A stretch of DNA of 64,000 nucleotides from Burkholderiales bacterium (GTDB lineage Bacteria > Pseudomonadota > Gammaproteobacteria > Burkholderiales > Burkholderiaceae_C): contig JAKFVA010000016.1 in assembly GCA_021732385.1 (NCBI GenBank), forward strand, positions 62,001 to 126,000, read 5' to 3'. A program made the position numbers and the translations under genes. Shown here one piece after another: positions 46,379 through 55,610 of the stretch. Under the pieces are notes generated by a model. The model ran no database searches, was not told where the DNA came from, and worked only from the letters and a program-made list of their open reading frames with translations. Positions within the stretch are counted from its first letter, which is position 1. Each line of letters opens with the position of its first letter.

Positions 46379-47233
46379 CTAGCCCAGCCGCCCCAGCGCC
46401 TGCACTTGCCAGGCCAGCCACAGTTTGCGCAGCGGCGTGAGCGCCAAGCGCTGGTGCAGCACGGCAAACTGGCTGGCTTCTATCTCGTGCAGCAAGCTGC
46501 GGTTAATGCGCGCCAGAATCAGGCCGGGTTTTTGGGCGCGGCGGTCGGCGCTGGGCAGCAGCGCCAGCGCTTCGTCAAACAGCCGGTGCGCGCGCTGTGC
46601 CTGAAAAGCCATCAGGGCGGTAAAGCGTTCCGACGGCTCGCGTTTAAGGATCTCGTGCGCCTTTACATCGAATTGCTGCAGTTCATTGACCGGCAGGTAA
46701 ATGCGCCCTTGCCGTGCGTGCGCGCCCACGTCGCGAATCAGGTGGGTGAGCTTCAGTGCCTGGCCCAGGTGCTGGGCCCAGGTGCTGGTGGCGTTGTCGG
46801 TTTGGCCGCACAGCCGCGCCATGGCCTGGGTGGCTGCGCCGCCGCTTAGCTGCGTATAGCGCTGCAAGGCGGCAAAGTCGAGGTAACGGTTTTGCGCCAG
46901 GTCCATCTGGCCCGCTTCAACCAGCGCTTGCAGCTGCCCCTGCTCAATGCGAAATTGCGTCACCGAAGGCATCAGCGCTTTGAGCAACGGATGGCTGGGC
47001 TGGCCTTGCCAGGCGTGGGCCACTTCGGTCTGCCACCAGGCCAGCTTGGCGTGCGCCAGTTGCGGGTCGCTCACAGCATGGGCCACGCTGCCTATTTCAT
47101 GGCAAAGCGCGTACAGCGCAGCGGCGGCAGAGTGCTTGGCAGGCGGTAAAAAGAGCAGCGCGTAATGCGTGCTGCTACCTGGCGCAGGGCCTTTTTGCTG
47201 CACATAGGGCGGGGCGGTGGGGGCGGGCGTCAT
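46379..47233 (-). CDS. Squalene/phytoene synthase homologue with altered catalytic motifs
   Basis: 284 aa. The family fold is recognisable from HYALLFLPPAKHSAAAALYA, SDPQLAHAKLAWWQTEV and LTHLIRDVGAHARQGRIYLP. Active homologues carry two Asp-rich Mg-diphosphate motifs. In place of the first (typically REVDDVVDE) this protein has HEIGSVAHA, and in the second the usual RDVGED is RDVGAHA. A head-to-head prenyl synthase activity is therefore doubtful. A non-catalytic role, by analogy with the eukaryotic complex I assembly factor NDUFAF6, is possible. No hpnC, hpnE or shc gene is nearby. The ATG at 47233 is chosen (MTPAPTAPPY); an upstream extension is not conserved-looking. Confidence 0.8.
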   Translation of the reverse strand: MTPAPTAPPYVQQKGPAPGSSTHYALLFLPPAKHSAAAALYALCHEIGSVAHAVSDPQLAHAKLAWWQTEVAHAWQGQPSHPLLKALMPSVTQFRIEQGQLQALVEAGQMDLAQNRYLDFAALQRYTQLSGGAATQAMARLCGQTDNATSTWAQHLGQALKLTHLIRDVGAHARQGRIYLPVNELQQFDVKAHEILKREPSERFTALMAFQAQRAHRLFDEALALLPSADRRAQKPGLILARINRSLLHEIEASQFAVLHQRLALTPLRKLWLAWQVQALGRLG

Positions 47234-47368
47234 GGGTTGGATTGTTGCGCACCTGCGCCGGGCAGCTTGCAGGCTTGACAAAGCCCAATCCATCGCCTAG
47301 ATTACTAACCAGTCAGTCACTAAAGCGGTTATTTCTGGCTTTAACTCTATTTTTCAAGCGACTCTGCC

Positions 47369-48616
47369 ATGCCAAAACTCCCTCAATTGCTGGTGCTTGC
47401 CAGCCTTGCCGCCTTGCTAGCAGGCTGTTCCAAATCCGAGACAACGCCTGAGCCGGTGCGCGCCATCAAGGTCATTACTGTGGGGCTGGGTGATTACCAA
47501 AGCGGGCGCGAGTACGCCGGGGAGGTTCGTGCGCGGGTTGAGTCGCGACTGGGTTTTCGGGTAGCGGGCAAGCTGCTCAAGCGCCAGGCGGAGTTGGGCC
47601 AGCATGTAAAAGCCGGGCAGGTGCTGGCGCAGCTTGACGCCAAAGACTACCAGCTGGCCGCCGATGCCGCCAAGGCCCAGGTGGCCGCAGCCGCCACCAA
47701 CCGCGACTTGGCCGCCGCCGATTTCAAGCGCTTTAAAGAACTGCGGGAGCAAAACTTCATCAGCGGGGCCGAGCTGGAGCGGCGCGAAACCACATTGAAA
47801 GCGGCGCAAGCCAGCCTGGAGCAGGCCCAGGCGCAACTGGCCAGCCAGGGCAACCAGACCGGGTATGCCAACCTTGTGGCCGACGTGGCGGGTGTGGTCA
47901 CAGCCATAGAGGCCGAGCCCGGCCAGGTGCTGGCTGCTGGTGCACCCGTGCTGCGGCTGGCGCAAGACGGTGTGCGCGACGTGGTGTTTGCCGTGCCGGA
48001 AGACCAGGTGACAACCATTGCCGTGGGCACGCGCATGGGTGTGCGCCTGTGGGCGGGCAACACCAGTGTCAGTGGCGTGGTGCGCGAGGTGGCCGCCAGC
48101 GCCGACCCGGTCACCCGCACCTATGGCGTCAAGCTGGCGCTCGAGCTTGCCCCCGGCGGCACAAACACCGATGTAAACGCCAATGCGCTGACACAGCTTG
48201 CGGCGCTGGGCAGCACTGTGTTTGTTTCGCTGGATGCGCCCGGTGGCGGGCCGGTGGCTGCCGCGGCGGCGCAGGCTGCCAAAGCCCAAGTCATCAAGCT
48301 GCCCACCAGCGCTTTGCTGCGCGCGGGCGACAGCACCAGCGTTTGGGTGCTGGACGCGAGCAGTATGACCGTGAAACAGCAGCCGGTGGTGGTGGCCGGT
48401 GCCGATGGCAACGAGGTGGTGATTGCCAGCGGTTTGCAGCCCGGCATGCAAGTGGCCGTGGCCGGTGTGCATGTGCTGGCACAAGGGCAAAAAGTCAGTC
48501 TCTATCAGCCAAAAAATGCGCCAAATCCAGCCCCCGTGCAGGCAGGAAAAGCGGGTATTGCTATTCCATCCATAGCAGCGTCGGTGGCAGCAAATGCCAC
48601 GGCGTTGGCCAAGTGA
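47369..48616 (+). CDS. RND efflux periplasmic adaptor (membrane fusion) lipoprotein
   Basis: 415 aa. A lipobox (LAALLAGC, Cys ~21) anchors it to the inner membrane. The beta-barrel/lipoyl parts (SRLGFRVAGKLLKRQAELGQHVKAGQVLAQLDAKDYQL) flank a coiled-coil hairpin (residues ~90-165), as in AcrA-type adaptors. It links the RND pump encoded 8 bp downstream to an outer-membrane channel; no TolC-type gene is present, so a shared channel is likely. The last ~40 residues are unusual and include a stretch encoded by sequence resembling the genome's dispersed repeat ends (48551-48578). Confidence 0.92.
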   Translation: MPKLPQLLVLASLAALLAGCSKSETTPEPVRAIKVITVGLGDYQSGREYAGEVRARVESRLGFRVAGKLLKRQAELGQHVKAGQVLAQLDAKDYQLAADAAKAQVAAAATNRDLAAADFKRFKELREQNFISGAELERRETTLKAAQASLEQAQAQLASQGNQTGYANLVADVAGVVTAIEAEPGQVLAAGAPVLRLAQDGVRDVVFAVPEDQVTTIAVGTRMGVRLWAGNTSVSGVVREVAASADPVTRTYGVKLALELAPGGTNTDVNANALTQLAALGSTVFVSLDAPGGGPVAAAAAQAAKAQVIKLPTSALLRAGDSTSVWVLDASSMTVKQQPVVVAGADGNEVVIASGLQPGMQVAVAGVHVLAQGQKVSLYQPKNAPNPAPVQAGKAGIAIPSIAASVAANATALAK

Positions 48617-48623
48617 GGCGGCC

Positions 48624-51600
48624 ATGAACGCCTCACCACCCGCCGACAGCACGCGCCGCAGTTTCAACCTCTCGCAATGGGCGCTGGAGCACCCGGCGCT
48701 GACCCGCTACCTGATGGTGGTGCTGATTTTGCTGGGTACCGCTTCCTACTTTCAGCTTGGGCAAGACGAGGACCCGCCTTTTACCTTTCGCGCCATGGTG
48801 GTGCGGGCTTTCTGGCCCGGTGCCACGGCCCAGCAAATGGCCGAGCAGGTCACCGACAAGATCGAGCGCACGCTGCAAGAGGTGCCCTACGCCGACAAGA
48901 TACGCAGCTACTCCAAACCGGGCGAGACGCTGATTATTTTTCAGGTCAAGGACTATGCCAAGCCGTCTGAGGTGCAAGGCCTGTGGTATCAGGTGCGCAA
49001 GAAGGTGGGCGACATCCGCGGCACGCTGCCTGCGGGCGTGCAGGGCCCGTTTTTCAACGACGAGTTTGGCGACGTGTTCGGCGTGATCTACGCGCTGCAG
49101 GCCGAGGGTTTTTCCGCCGCCGAGGTCAAGGACTTTGCTGACGACGTGCGCCAGCAGCTCTTGCGCGTGCAAGACGTGAGCAAGGTGGAGCTGTTTGGCG
49201 TGCAAGACGAGCGCGTGTATGTAGAAATCTCGCAAAAGCGGCTGGCGCAGCTGGGCCTGGATTTGAATGCGGTGCTGGCGCAGCTGGCCCAGCAAAACGC
49301 GGTGGAGGGCGCGGGCACGCTGCAAACTCCGCAGGACGTGGTGCAGGTGCGAGTTGCTGGGCAATTCACTGGCCTGGCGCAATTGCGCGACATGCCCATA
49401 CGCGGTGCCGCGGCTGGCACAGCGGGTGCCGGGGCAGCGCAGCTCAAGCTGGGGGACATTGCCGAGATCAAGCGCGGCACCATCGACCCGCCGCAAGTCA
49501 AGGTGCGCCACCAGGGGCAGCCGGTGATTGCGCTGGGTGTCTCGCTCATCAAGGGCGGCGACATCATCCGCCTGGGCGAGTCGCTCAAGCGCACGGTGGC
49601 GCAAATCGAGAAAACCCTGCCCGCAGGCGTGAAGCTGGTGCAGGTGCAGGACCAGCCCCAGGCGGTGACCAACTCGGTGGGCGAGTTCGTCCGCGTGCTG
49701 ATTGAAGCCGTGGTGATTGTGCTGGCGGTGAGTTTTATCTCGCTGGGGTTGCACCGTGAGCCGGGCAAGTCATTTGGCGGCTGGCGCATTGACATCCGCC
49801 CCGGCCTGGTGGTGGGCATCACTATCCCGCTGGTGCTGGCGGTGACGTTTTTGGTGATGTACTACCTGGGCATTGGCCTGCACAAAATCTCGCTGGGCTC
49901 GCTCATCATTGGCCTGGGCCTGCTGGTGGACGATGCCATCATTGCGGTGGAGATGATGGTGCGCAAAATGGAAGAGGGCTTTGACAGGGTGCGTGCCGCC
50001 ACCTTTGCCTACGAGGTTACGGCCATGCCCATGCTGACCGGCACCCTGATTACCGCCACCGGCTTTCTGCCGATTGGCCTGGCCCGCTCAACCACCGGCG
50101 AGTACACCTACGCGATTTTTGCTGTGACGGTGATTGCGCTGGTGCTGAGCTGGCTGGTTTCGGTGTACTTTGTGCCCTACCTGGGCACCTTGCTGCTCAA
50201 GGAAAAGCCGCTGGCCGCGCAGGGCGTTGATGGCCCGCACGAGCACTTTGACACGCCTTTTTATAGCCGCTTTCGCAAAACCGTGGACTGGTGTGTGACG
50301 CACCGCTGGGCAACCATTGGCGCTACCGTGCTGGTTTTTGCGTTGGGCATTGTGGGCATGGGCCAAGTGCAGCAACAGTTCTTTCCTGATTCAAGCCGCC
50401 CCGAAATCTTGCTGGACATCTGGCTGCCCGAGGGGGCCAGCATCAATGCCAACGAAGCAGTGGCTACGCGGCTGGAGGCACGGCTTTTGCAAGAGGATGG
50501 CGTTACTTCAGTGAGCACCTGGGTGGGCTCGGGCGTGCCGCGTTTTTACCTGCCGCTGGACCAAATTTTTCCGCAGACCAATGTGTCGCAGCTCATCATC
50601 TTGCCCAAAGATTTGAAAGTGCGCGAGTCACTGCGCCTGAAACTGCCTGCGTTGTTGGCCAGCGAATTCCCCGAGGTGCGCGGGCGCGTCAAGCTGCTGC
50701 CCAACGGCCCGCCCGTGCCCTATCCGGTGCAGTTTCGCGTGGTGGGCAGCGACCCGGTGCTGCTGCGCGGTCTGGCCGACCAGATCAAACAGGCCATGCG
50801 GGAGAGCCCCAACACGCGTGGCGTCAACGACAACTGGAACGAATCGGTGAAAGTGCTGCGGCTGGAGGTGGACCAGGCCAAGGCGCGCGCTTTGGGCGTG
50901 ACCAGCCAGGGTATTGCGCAGGCGGCGCGTACCATCGTGTCGGGCACCGTGGTGGGCCAGTTCCGCGAGGGCGACAAACTGATCGATATCGTGCTGCGCC
51001 AGCCGCTGGACGAGCGCAACGCCATGACCGACCTGGCCAACGCCTATTTGCCCACGGCGTCGGGCCGCTCTATTCCGCTGACGCAAATTGCCAAGCCGGT
51101 ATTTGCCTGGGAGCCTGGCGTGATGTGGCGCGAAAACCGCGACTACGCCATTACCGTGCAGGGCGACATTATTGAGGGCTTGCAGGGCGCTACCGTGACC
51201 AACGAACTGCTGCCCAGGCTCAAGCTAATCAGCGCGCAGTGGCCAGCCGGTTACCGGGTGGAGGTGGCGGGCGCGGTGGAAGAAAGCAGCAAAGGCTCGG
51301 CGTCGATTGTGGTGGGCCTGCCCATCATGCTGTTCATCACCTTCACCTTGCTGATGCTGCAGCTGCACAGCTTCAGTCGCGCCATGCTGGTGTTTCTGAC
51401 CGGTCCGCTGGGCATTGCCGGTGTGGCTGCGGCGCTTTTGGTGCTGGGGCGCCCGTTTGGCTTTGTGGCGCTGCTGGGCGTGATTGCGCTGATGGGCATG
51501 ATTCAGCGCAACTCGGTGATTCTGATTGACCAGATTGAGCAGGACCGTGCCCGTGGCGTCCCTGCCTGGGACGCAATTGTCGAGTCCGCCGTGCGCCGCC

Positions 51601-51794
51601 TGCGCCCGATTGTGCTGACCGCTGCTGCGGCAGTGCTGGCCATGATCCCACTCTCACGCAGCGTATTCTGGGGACCCATGGCGGTAGCCATCATGGGCGG
51701 GCTGATTGTGGCCACGCTACTCACGCTGCTGGCATTGCCCGCCATGTACGCCGCATGGTTTCGCGTAAAACGCGAAACACCGGCGTTGGTGTGA
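48624..51794 (+). CDS. RND-family efflux permease
   Basis: 1056 aa inner-membrane pump with 12 transmembrane helices and two large periplasmic loops. Hallmarks are the first helix (LTRYLMVVLILLGTASYF), the proton-relay helix 4 with LIIGLGLLVDDAIIAVEMMV, GTLITATGFLPIGLA, and the second-half repeat (LLGVIALMGMIQRNSVILID). It exports drugs, solvents or metabolites by proton antiport; the substrate is unknown. The ATG at 48624 follows GAGG and overlaps nothing, while an in-frame ATG at 48594 lies inside the adaptor gene. Its last codons are duplicated downstream. Confidence 0.94.
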   Translation: MNASPPADSTRRSFNLSQWALEHPALTRYLMVVLILLGTASYFQLGQDEDPPFTFRAMVVRAFWPGATAQQMAEQVTDKIERTLQEVPYADKIRSYSKPGETLIIFQVKDYAKPSEVQGLWYQVRKKVGDIRGTLPAGVQGPFFNDEFGDVFGVIYALQAEGFSAAEVKDFADDVRQQLLRVQDVSKVELFGVQDERVYVEISQKRLAQLGLDLNAVLAQLAQQNAVEGAGTLQTPQDVVQVRVAGQFTGLAQLRDMPIRGAAAGTAGAGAAQLKLGDIAEIKRGTIDPPQVKVRHQGQPVIALGVSLIKGGDIIRLGESLKRTVAQIEKTLPAGVKLVQVQDQPQAVTNSVGEFVRVLIEAVVIVLAVSFISLGLHREPGKSFGGWRIDIRPGLVVGITIPLVLAVTFLVMYYLGIGLHKISLGSLIIGLGLLVDDAIIAVEMMVRKMEEGFDRVRAATFAYEVTAMPMLTGTLITATGFLPIGLARSTTGEYTYAIFAVTVIALVLSWLVSVYFVPYLGTLLLKEKPLAAQGVDGPHEHFDTPFYSRFRKTVDWCVTHRWATIGATVLVFALGIVGMGQVQQQFFPDSSRPEILLDIWLPEGASINANEAVATRLEARLLQEDGVTSVSTWVGSGVPRFYLPLDQIFPQTNVSQLIILPKDLKVRESLRLKLPALLASEFPEVRGRVKLLPNGPPVPYPVQFRVVGSDPVLLRGLADQIKQAMRESPNTRGVNDNWNESVKVLRLEVDQAKARALGVTSQGIAQAARTIVSGTVVGQFREGDKLIDIVLRQPLDERNAMTDLANAYLPTASGRSIPLTQIAKPVFAWEPGVMWRENRDYAITVQGDIIEGLQGATVTNELLPRLKLISAQWPAGYRVEVAGAVEESSKGSASIVVGLPIMLFITFTLLMLQLHSFSRAMLVFLTGPLGIAGVAAALLVLGRPFGFVALLGVIALMGMIQRNSVILIDQIEQDRARGVPAWDAIVESAVRRLRPIVLTAAAAVLAMIPLSRSVFWGPMAVAIMGGLIVATLLTLLALPAMYAAWFRVKRETPALV

Positions 51795-51861
51795 ATCCGC
51801 ACGCAGGGCTGCGCGCAGCGCAAGAACTGCATGGTTTTGCGTAAAACGCGAAACACCGGCG
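51753..51861. repeat. 33-nt direct repeat, second copy downstream of the RND stop
   Basis: Copies at 51753-51785 and 51829-51861 differ at one base. Each contains a self-complementary GTTTCGCGT-AAA-ACGCGAAAC hairpin (one G-T pair in copy 2). The first copy encodes the pump's final residues; the second lies after the stop codon (51794). The 76-bp spacing suggests a partial tandem duplication of the gene end. Confidence 0.85.
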
Positions 51862-51907
51862 GATCGGGGCGGTTTCAATCCGTCATAAAATACGTGTTGG
51901 TTCTGTT

Positions 51908-51950
51908 CACCGGGCGGTTGGCCAAGCGCTAACCGCCCGGTGTGCTTTTA
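51908..51950 (+). terminator. 12-bp hairpin between the RND gene and tRNA-Leu
   Basis: The arms CACCGGGCGGTT (51908-51919) and AACCGCCCGGTG (51931-51942) are perfect complements with an 11-nt loop, followed by TGTGCTTTTA. The T-run is short, so this is either a weak terminator for the efflux operon or a leader/processing hairpin of the tRNA-Leu transcript. Confidence 0.55.
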
Positions 51951-51954
51951 ACAA

Positions 51955-52041
51955 GCGCGGGTGGCGAAATTGGTAGACGCACCAGGTTTAGGTCCTGACG
52001 GTAGCAATACTGTGGGGGTTCGAGTCCCCCCCCGCGCACCA
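51955..52041 (+). tRNA. tRNA-Leu(UAG)
   Basis: The acceptor stem GCGCGGG/CCCGCGC is followed by encoded CCA (52039-52041). The D-arm is GTGGCGAAATTGGTAGAC-like, the variable arm is long, and the T-arm is GGGGGTTCGAGTCCCCC. The anticodon TAG is at 51989-51991. The first anticodon-stem pair is C-A rather than Watson-Crick. Confidence 0.95.
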
Positions 52042-52124
52042 TGAACATTGATTATTGGCATAGCAGTCCGGGCCGTATTTTGATGCGGCAAGATTGTGGG
52101 CAACATTTTTGAAAGACAAGCACC

Positions 52125-53444
52125 GTGGCCGTTACCGTAGAAACACTGGAAAAGCTGGAACGCAAGATCACCCTGAGCCTGCCCGTGGGCGTGATTCAAA
52201 GCGAAGTCAACACCCGCCTTAAAAAGCTGGCGCGCACTGTCAAGATGGACGGTTTTCGCCCGGGCAAGGTGCCCATGCAGGTGGTGACCCAGCGCTATGG
52301 CTACTCGGTGCATTACGAAGTAATGAACGACAAGGTGGGCGAGGCCTTTGCCCTGGCCGCCAACGAAGCCAAGCTGCGCGTGGCGGGCCAGCCGCGGATC
52401 AACGAGAAAGAACAATCGCCTGAGGGCGAGCTGGCGTTTGACGCGATTTTTGAGGTCTACCCTGAAGTCAAGCTGGGCGACCTGACCACGCTGGAAATTG
52501 AAAAGCTCACCGCCGAGGTGGACGATGCGGCTGTAAGCAAAACGCTGGACATCCTGCTCAAGCAGCGCCGCACCTTTGGCCAACGCAGCGCCGACGCGCC
52601 CGCGCAGGACACCGACCTGGTCACGGTGGACTTTGAAGGCAAGATTGACGGCGAACTGTTTGACGGTGGCAAGGCCAGCGACTTCCAGTTTGTGGTGGGT
52701 GAAGGCCAGATGCTCAAGGAATTTGAAGATGCCACACGCGGCATGAAAGCCGGCGAGAGCAAGACCTTCCCGCTGGCGTTTCCGCCCGACTACAACGGCA
52801 AGGACGTAGCGGGTAAAACCGCGGATTTTCTGGTCAAGGTCAAGAAGATTGAAGCAGCTAGCCTGCCCGAGCTCAATGACGCGCTGGCCAAGTCGCTGGG
52901 TATTGCCGAGGGCACGGTAGACGCGCTGAAGGCCGACATTCGCAAAAACCTTGACCGTGAAGTCAAGTTCCGTTTGCTGGCGCGCAACAAGGACGCCGTG
53001 ATGGAGGCCTTGTCGAGCAAGGCTGAGTTGGATTTGCCCAAGTCCAGCGTGCAGGCCGAACTTGAGCGCATGATTGAAGGCGCTCGCGCCGAGCTTAAGC
53101 AGCGCGGCATCAAGGACGCTGAAAAAGCGCCGATTCCGCCGGATGTGTTTTTGCCGCAAGCCGAGCGCCGCGTGCGCCTGGGCCTGGTGATTGCCGAGCT
53201 GGTGCGCGCGCAAAAGCTGCAAGCTACGCCAGAGCAAATCAAGCAGCACATTGAGCAGCTTTCGGCTAGCTATGAAAAGCCCGACGAGGTGGTGAAGTGG
53301 TATTTCAGCGATAACCAGCGCCTGGCTGAAGTCGAGGCCATAGTGATCGAAAAGAATGTGACGGAATTTGTACTGACACAGGCCAAAACCACTCAAAAAA
53401 CCTTGACTTTTGATGATTTAATGAGCCCGCCGCGCAACGCCTAA
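52125..53444 (+). CDS. tig: Trigger factor
   Basis: 439 aa. The ribosome-binding domain carries [21 protein letters not shown], the FKBP-like PPIase domain spans about 150-245 ([21 protein letters not shown]), and the C-terminal helical chaperone arms end in LMSPPRNA. Ribosome-associated chaperone for nascent chains. The start is GTG (GTG GCC GTT ACC), 83 bp after tRNA-Leu; the tRNA-Leu/tig/clpP/clpX/lon order is a conserved block. Confidence 0.97.
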   Translation: MAVTVETLEKLERKITLSLPVGVIQSEVNTRLKKLARTVKMDGFRPGKVPMQVVTQRYGYSVHYEVMNDKVGEAFALAANEAKLRVAGQPRINEKEQSPEGELAFDAIFEVYPEVKLGDLTTLEIEKLTAEVDDAAVSKTLDILLKQRRTFGQRSADAPAQDTDLVTVDFEGKIDGELFDGGKASDFQFVVGEGQMLKEFEDATRGMKAGESKTFPLAFPPDYNGKDVAGKTADFLVKVKKIEAASLPELNDALAKSLGIAEGTVDALKADIRKNLDREVKFRLLARNKDAVMEALSSKAELDLPKSSVQAELERMIEGARAELKQRGIKDAEKAPIPPDVFLPQAERRVRLGLVIAELVRAQKLQATPEQIKQHIEQLSASYEKPDEVVKWYFSDNQRLAEVEAIVIEKNVTEFVLTQAKTTQKTLTFDDLMSPPRNA

Positions 53445-53461
53445 TGGGTATTGTCTTGCGC

Positions 53462-53489
53462 CTTGTATTGGCGCGGCGCGGCCTCAACT
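53462..53489 (+). promoter_or_regulatory. clpP: Weak sigma-32-like site upstream of clpP
   Basis: CTTGTAT followed after 13 nt by CCTCAACT matches the heat-shock consensus at about five of seven positions in each half. It shares the spacer length of the stronger sites before grpE, dnaK and lon. It lies about 70 nt before the clpP ATG. Confidence 0.3.
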
Positions 53490-53559
53490 ACAGTCCATGG
53501 CGGTAGGGTCGCCCAGGGCAAGCCGAAGCGGCTGGCCTCCATTTATTGCAGGAGCAAAC

Positions 53560-54180
53560 ATGAACGCATTGAAAACATCGCTCGAAACCACTGGTCTGGG
53601 CATGGTGCCGATGGTGATCGAGCAGTCGGGCCGGGGCGAGCGCTCCTACGACATTTATTCGCGCCTGCTCAAGGAGCGCGTGGTGTTTCTGGTGGGCCCA
53701 GTGAATGACCAAACTGCCAACCTGGTTGTGGCGCAGCTGCTGTTCCTGGAGAGCGAAAACCCTGACAAAGACATTTCGTTTTATATCAATTCCCCCGGTG
53801 GCTCGGTTACCGCGGGTATGGCCATTTACGACACCATGCAGTTCATCAAGCCGCAGGTATCCACGCTGTGCGTGGGTATGGCGGCCAGCATGGGCGCGTT
53901 TTTGCTGGCAGCGGGTGCCAAGGGCAAGCGTTTCAGCCTGCCCAATTCCCGCGTGATGATTCACCAGCCCTCGGGTGGTGCGCAGGGCCAGGCCAGCGAC
54001 ATTGAAATTCACGCCCGAGACATCCTCAAAACCCGCGACCAGCTCAATCGCATTCTGGCCGAGCGCACTGGCCAGACGGTGGAGAAAATCGAGCGCGACA
54101 CCGAGCGCGACTACTTCATGTTCGCCGATGAAGCCAAGGAGTACGGCGTAGTTGACCAGGTTATTTCCAAGCGCCCCTGA
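53560..54180 (+). CDS. clpP: ATP-dependent Clp protease proteolytic subunit
   Basis: 206 aa, the normal ClpP length. The catalytic serine is Ser110 in [10 protein letters not shown], His135 is in MIHQPSGG, and the aspartate is in the ERDTERDYF region. It forms the double-heptamer protease chamber used with ClpX (next gene). The ATG at 53560 is preceded by AGGAG at ideal spacing, whereas the frame's earlier starts lack one. Short proteolytically removed N-terminus is expected. Confidence 0.98.
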   Translation: MNALKTSLETTGLGMVPMVIEQSGRGERSYDIYSRLLKERVVFLVGPVNDQTANLVVAQLLFLESENPDKDISFYINSPGGSVTAGMAIYDTMQFIKPQVSTLCVGMAASMGAFLLAAGAKGKRFSLPNSRVMIHQPSGGAQGQASDIEIHARDILKTRDQLNRILAERTGQTVEKIERDTERDYFMFADEAKEYGVVDQVISKRP

Positions 54181-54205
54181 ACCGCGCCAACGTCATACTC
54201 CCAAG

Positions 54206-54244
54206 CGGGCGTTTCCCCCAAGGGAAAACGCCCGTTTTGTTTTG
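54206..54244 (+). terminator. Hairpin with T-run between clpP and clpX
   Basis: CGGGCGTTT pairs with AAACGCCCG, closing an inner CCC/GGG pairing, and TTTTGTTTT follows immediately. This is a good rho-independent terminator located inside an otherwise contiguous clpP-clpX unit, so clpX must depend on read-through or its own promoter. Confidence 0.8.
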
Positions 54245-54285
54245 GGTATCATCTTTTTTATCTTGTTGCTTTAAGGTGTTTACAC

Positions 54286-55551
54286 ATGGCCGATAAAAAA
54301 GGCTCTCCGGGCGAAAAAACACTGTATTGCTCGTTTTGCGGTAAGAGCCAGCATGAGGTCAAAAAACTGATTGCCGGCCCGTCGGTGTTCATCTGCGATG
54401 AGTGCATCGACCTGTGCAATGAAATCATCCGCGACGAGCTGCCTGCCAGCACCGACGCCCGCGAAGGCGGCAGTGACCTGCCCACGCCCGCTGAAATCAA
54501 GGCCAACCTGGACAACTACGTGATTGGCCAGGAAGTGGCCAAGCGCATTCTGGCGGTGGCCGTGTACAACCACTACAAACGCCTCAAGCACAAGGAAAAA
54601 GCCCGCAAGGACGAGGTCGAGCTGGCCAAGAGCAACATCCTACTGATTGGCCCTACCGGTTCGGGCAAAACCCTGCTGGCGCAAACGCTGGCGCGCATGC
54701 TGGATGTGCCGTTTGTCATGGCCGACGCCACCACCCTGACCGAGGCCGGTTATGTGGGCGAGGATGTGGAGAACATCATTCAAAAGCTGCTGCAAAGCTG
54801 CAACTACGAGGTTGAGCGGGCGCAGCGCGGCATTGTCTACATTGACGAAATCGACAAGATCTCGCGCAAGTCCGACAACCCGTCCATCACGCGCGACGTG
54901 TCGGGCGAGGGCGTGCAGCAGGCGCTGCTGAAATTGATTGAAGGCACTATGGCCAGCGTGCCGCCGCAGGGCGGGCGCAAGCACCCGAACCAGGACTTCT
55001 TGCAGATCGACACGACCAACATCCTGTTCATTTGCGGCGGCGCTTTCTCCGGCCTCGAAAAAGTCATTGAAAACCGCACGGAATCTTCGGGTATTGGCTT
55101 TGGCGCGGCGGTCAAGAGCAAGCAGCAGCGCGCCCTGACCGAGGTGTTCAAGGAGGTCGAGCCAGAAGACCTGATCAAGTTTGGCCTGATTCCCGAGCTG
55201 GTCGGCCGCATGCCCGTGGTAGCCACGCTGGCCGAGCTGAGCGAAGACGCGTTGGTGCAAATTCTGGTGGAGCCCAAGAACGCGCTGATTAAGCAATACG
55301 GCAAGCTGCTGGCGATGGAAGGGGTTGATCTGGAGATTCGCCCCTCTGCGCTCAAGGCTATTGCCCGCAAGGCGCTGGCGCGCAAGACCGGCGCGCGAGG
55401 CCTGCGCTCCATCCTTGAGCAGTCGCTGATTGACACCATGTTTGACCTGCCCACCACCTCGAATGTCGACAAAGTGGTGGTCGATGAATCCACCATCGAA
55501 GAGAACAAGCCACCATTGCTGGTTTACCGTGAAGCGGCCAAGAAAGCCTGA
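54286..55551 (+). CDS. clpX: ATP-dependent Clp protease ATP-binding subunit ClpX
   Basis: 421 aa. An N-terminal zinc-binding domain ([28 protein letters not shown]) is followed by an AAA+ core with Walker [13 protein letters not shown], Walker [11 protein letters not shown] and the pore-loop region. A C-terminal domain ends in REAAKKA. It unfolds tagged substrates and feeds them to ClpP. AAGGTG-like Shine-Dalgarno precedes the ATG. Confidence 0.98.
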   Translation: MADKKGSPGEKTLYCSFCGKSQHEVKKLIAGPSVFICDECIDLCNEIIRDELPASTDAREGGSDLPTPAEIKANLDNYVIGQEVAKRILAVAVYNHYKRLKHKEKARKDEVELAKSNILLIGPTGSGKTLLAQTLARMLDVPFVMADATTLTEAGYVGEDVENIIQKLLQSCNYEVERAQRGIVYIDEIDKISRKSDNPSITRDVSGEGVQQALLKLIEGTMASVPPQGGRKHPNQDFLQIDTTNILFICGGAFSGLEKVIENRTESSGIGFGAAVKSKQQRALTEVFKEVEPEDLIKFGLIPELVGRMPVVATLAELSEDALVQILVEPKNALIKQYGKLLAMEGVDLEIRPSALKAIARKALARKTGARGLRSILEQSLIDTMFDLPTTSNVDKVVVDESTIEENKPPLLVYREAAKKA

Positions 55552-55610
55552 CTTAGTGCCGAAAACAGCGGTTGATTTACATCCCGGCCACACTGTTAAC
55601 CGGGCAGCGG

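Noticed and set aside
51948-53396. A 482-codon minus-strand frame opposite trigger factor
   Set aside because: It runs through the tRNA-Leu gene and mirrors tig codon bias; not a plausible protein.
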